Origin: Tessaracoccus coleopterorum
Lineage (GTDB): Bacteria > Actinomycetota > Actinomycetes > Propionibacteriales > Propionibacteriaceae
Assembly (NCBI RefSeq): GCF_011174705.1
Contig: NZ_JAANIJ010000001.1
Span: 2,108,001 to 2,172,000 of the forward strand
Reading direction: 5' to 3'
DNA: 64,000 nucleotides
Below, piece after piece: positions 63,214-64,000 of this stretch. A program made the position numbers and the translations under genes. The notes under the pieces were generated by a model, which was given only the letters and a program-made list of their open reading frames with translations, did no database searches and was not told where the DNA came from. The first letter of the stretch is position 1. Each line of letters opens with the position of its first letter.

Positions 63214-63949
63214 CAGGCCACGACCGTGAAGTCGTGCGCCTTGCCGAGGCGCTCCAGGGACGCCTTGCCGGGATGCCGTCAGCATCGCGGCCGGTGTACC
63301 CACAGCGGCGCTGCCAGGCGGCGTAGGCGGCGATCGAGGTGGTGCCGAAGTGGCCGTCAGCGAGGGCTGCGGTGAGGAGCCCCTCGGCGACCAGGGCGCG
63401 CTCGACGGGCAGTACCGCGGCCCAGTTGGTCGTCGTCTGGCCCGGCTTGGGCGGGTCTGCGCGGACGGCGTTCAGGAGGCCGGCCAGCGACACGGTCTCA
63501 CCGCGGCCGCCGGCCGAGGGCAGGCCCGGCGCCGCGGACGACGCGAACCAGGCCGAGGTGTTGCCCGCGGCGGCCGCGACCGTCGCCGCCGAGGCCTTCT
63601 CGCTGGTGCGGTTGCGGAGACTGATGTGCACGTGGCGGGTGTGGCTGGAGGCGCCCGAGTAGGGCCGCGCGGCCCACTTGTTGCTGCGTGAGTAGATCTT
63701 GCGGTTGTGGATCACGTAGTGCACGCGGTCGTCACCGATGACGGCGTCCAGGAGCTCCTGGACGCCGATGCCGGATGCGTCGATGTCCATGGCGCGGACG
63801 ACGCCGAGTCCATCGGGATTGTGCTCGGAGACGCGGGCTCGGTGTGCGGCGTCGCCGATGGTGCCGTCCAGCGCCTTCGAGCGGCCGGGCCAGCGGCGGT
63901 TGATCTCGGTGCGGAGCTGCACCAGGGACGGGGCGAGGATCCAAGACAT
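63213..63949 (-). CDS. Endolysin: M15-like peptidase plus peptidoglycan-binding domain (frameshifted at end)
   Basis: About 245 residues. MSWILAPSLVQLRTEINRRW, then AHRARVSEHNPDGLGVVRAM and DIDASGIGVQELLDAVIGDD, with SSHTRHVHISLRN supplying metal-binding His. This is the actinophage-lysin M15/D-Asp-like peptidase type. A linker (SAATVAAAAGNTSAWFASSA) and a C-terminal peptidoglycan-binding region (ALADGHFGTTSIAAYAAWQR with GYTGRDADG and GKASLERLG) follow. It cuts the wall at the end of the lytic cycle with the holin. One lost base near 63270 precedes the end TVVA. The first gene of the lysis pair. Confidence 0.8.
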
Positions 63950-64000
63950 AGAAGTGTGGCCTTTCGTTAGATGTCGTCGGGGAGTGGGGCGGGTCCGGGG

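Larger units (their letters stand above)
61753..64000. mobile_element. Edge of a prophage integrated at tRNA-Arg
   Basis: From the tRNA-Arg fragment to the window end are a small phage-like protein, a tyrosine integrase on the plus strand, and a holin plus endolysin on the minus strand. Integrase and lysis genes converge. The region runs past the right edge. Identification as a phage rather than another integrative element rests on the lysis pair. Confidence 0.8.

Overview
The window is 64 kb of high-GC DNA. The genes are tightly packed and many junctions are ATGA or GTGA stop/start overlaps. GTG starts are common. Together with an E. coli-type ArgG, tandem LCP (LytR-CpsA-Psr) ligases, a WXG-type secreted hydrolase, an Ada-AlkA fusion followed by an Ogt-type gene, and DUF222/HNH proteins, this points to an actinobacterium. 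Propionibacteriaceae is possible, but that is an inference. The last 2.3 kb are the edge of a prophage.

Reading-frame quality is poor. Most genes can only be read through by switching frame once or more per kilobase, usually at short G or C runs, while the protein families stay recognisable across the breaks. I read this as single-base deletions in the assembly, not as true pseudogenes. Coordinates below therefore describe reconstructed genes that span the breaks. ArgG, the integrase, both tRNA-Ser genes and the M15-type phage lysin (apart from its last codons) are clean or nearly so.

Region 1 (0-31 kb) is a cell-surface and exopolysaccharide region. On the minus strand are a secreted glucuronyl C5-epimerase-like protein, a possible glycosyltransferase-like protein, a GT4 enzyme, a coiled-coil protein and argG. 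From 6.7 to 21.9 kb the plus strand carries five glycosyltransferase genes, one with two GT domains. With them are an ABC-2 polysaccharide exporter (permease and ATPase) and four enzymes that match the WbpD-WbpE-WbpB-WbpA route to UDP-diacetamido-glucuronic acid. This block is interrupted by a minus-strand triplet: a small helical protein, a WXG-headed alpha/beta hydrolase and a lipoprotein. Further right are a quinone oxidoreductase, a lipoprotein plus a multi-domain secreted M15 peptidase, an RluA-type pseudouridine synthase, two tRNA-Ser genes and two LCP ligases that could attach the polymer to the wall. The C5-epimerase-like protein and the M15 peptidase share the same duplicated N-terminal module, which I do not recognise.

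Region 2 (31-33 kb) is an alkylation-repair pair, ada-alkA and ogt. Region 3 (33.3-45 kb) is an eight-gene minus-strand sugar operon: a TIM-barrel isomerase, an oxidoreductase, an ABC sugar importer, a GH38 alpha-mannosidase and a PHP hydrolase. It has a promoter, a palindrome and a terminator, and a ROK repressor gene lies upstream. Region 4 (45-56 kb) is a plus-strand operon that starts with a LacI-type regulator behind two operator palindromes. It encodes a second ABC importer, two different ADP-ribosylglycohydrolase-fold enzymes, a TIM-barrel/formylglycine-generating-enzyme-like fusion, a CoA transferase and a citrate-lyase-beta-like lyase. Its substrate is unknown, and it is the most interesting part of the window.

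Region 5 (56-61.6 kb) holds a surface esterase with a propeller-like region and a C-terminal LPNTG, an HNH endonuclease-like protein, and two paralogous single-pass proteins, each followed by a perfect hairpin. Region 6 (61.7 kb to the end) starts at a truncated tRNA-Arg(CCT) 3' half that acts as the host/prophage junction. It continues with a small zinc-ribbon-like protein, a tyrosine integrase, a holin and an endolysin.
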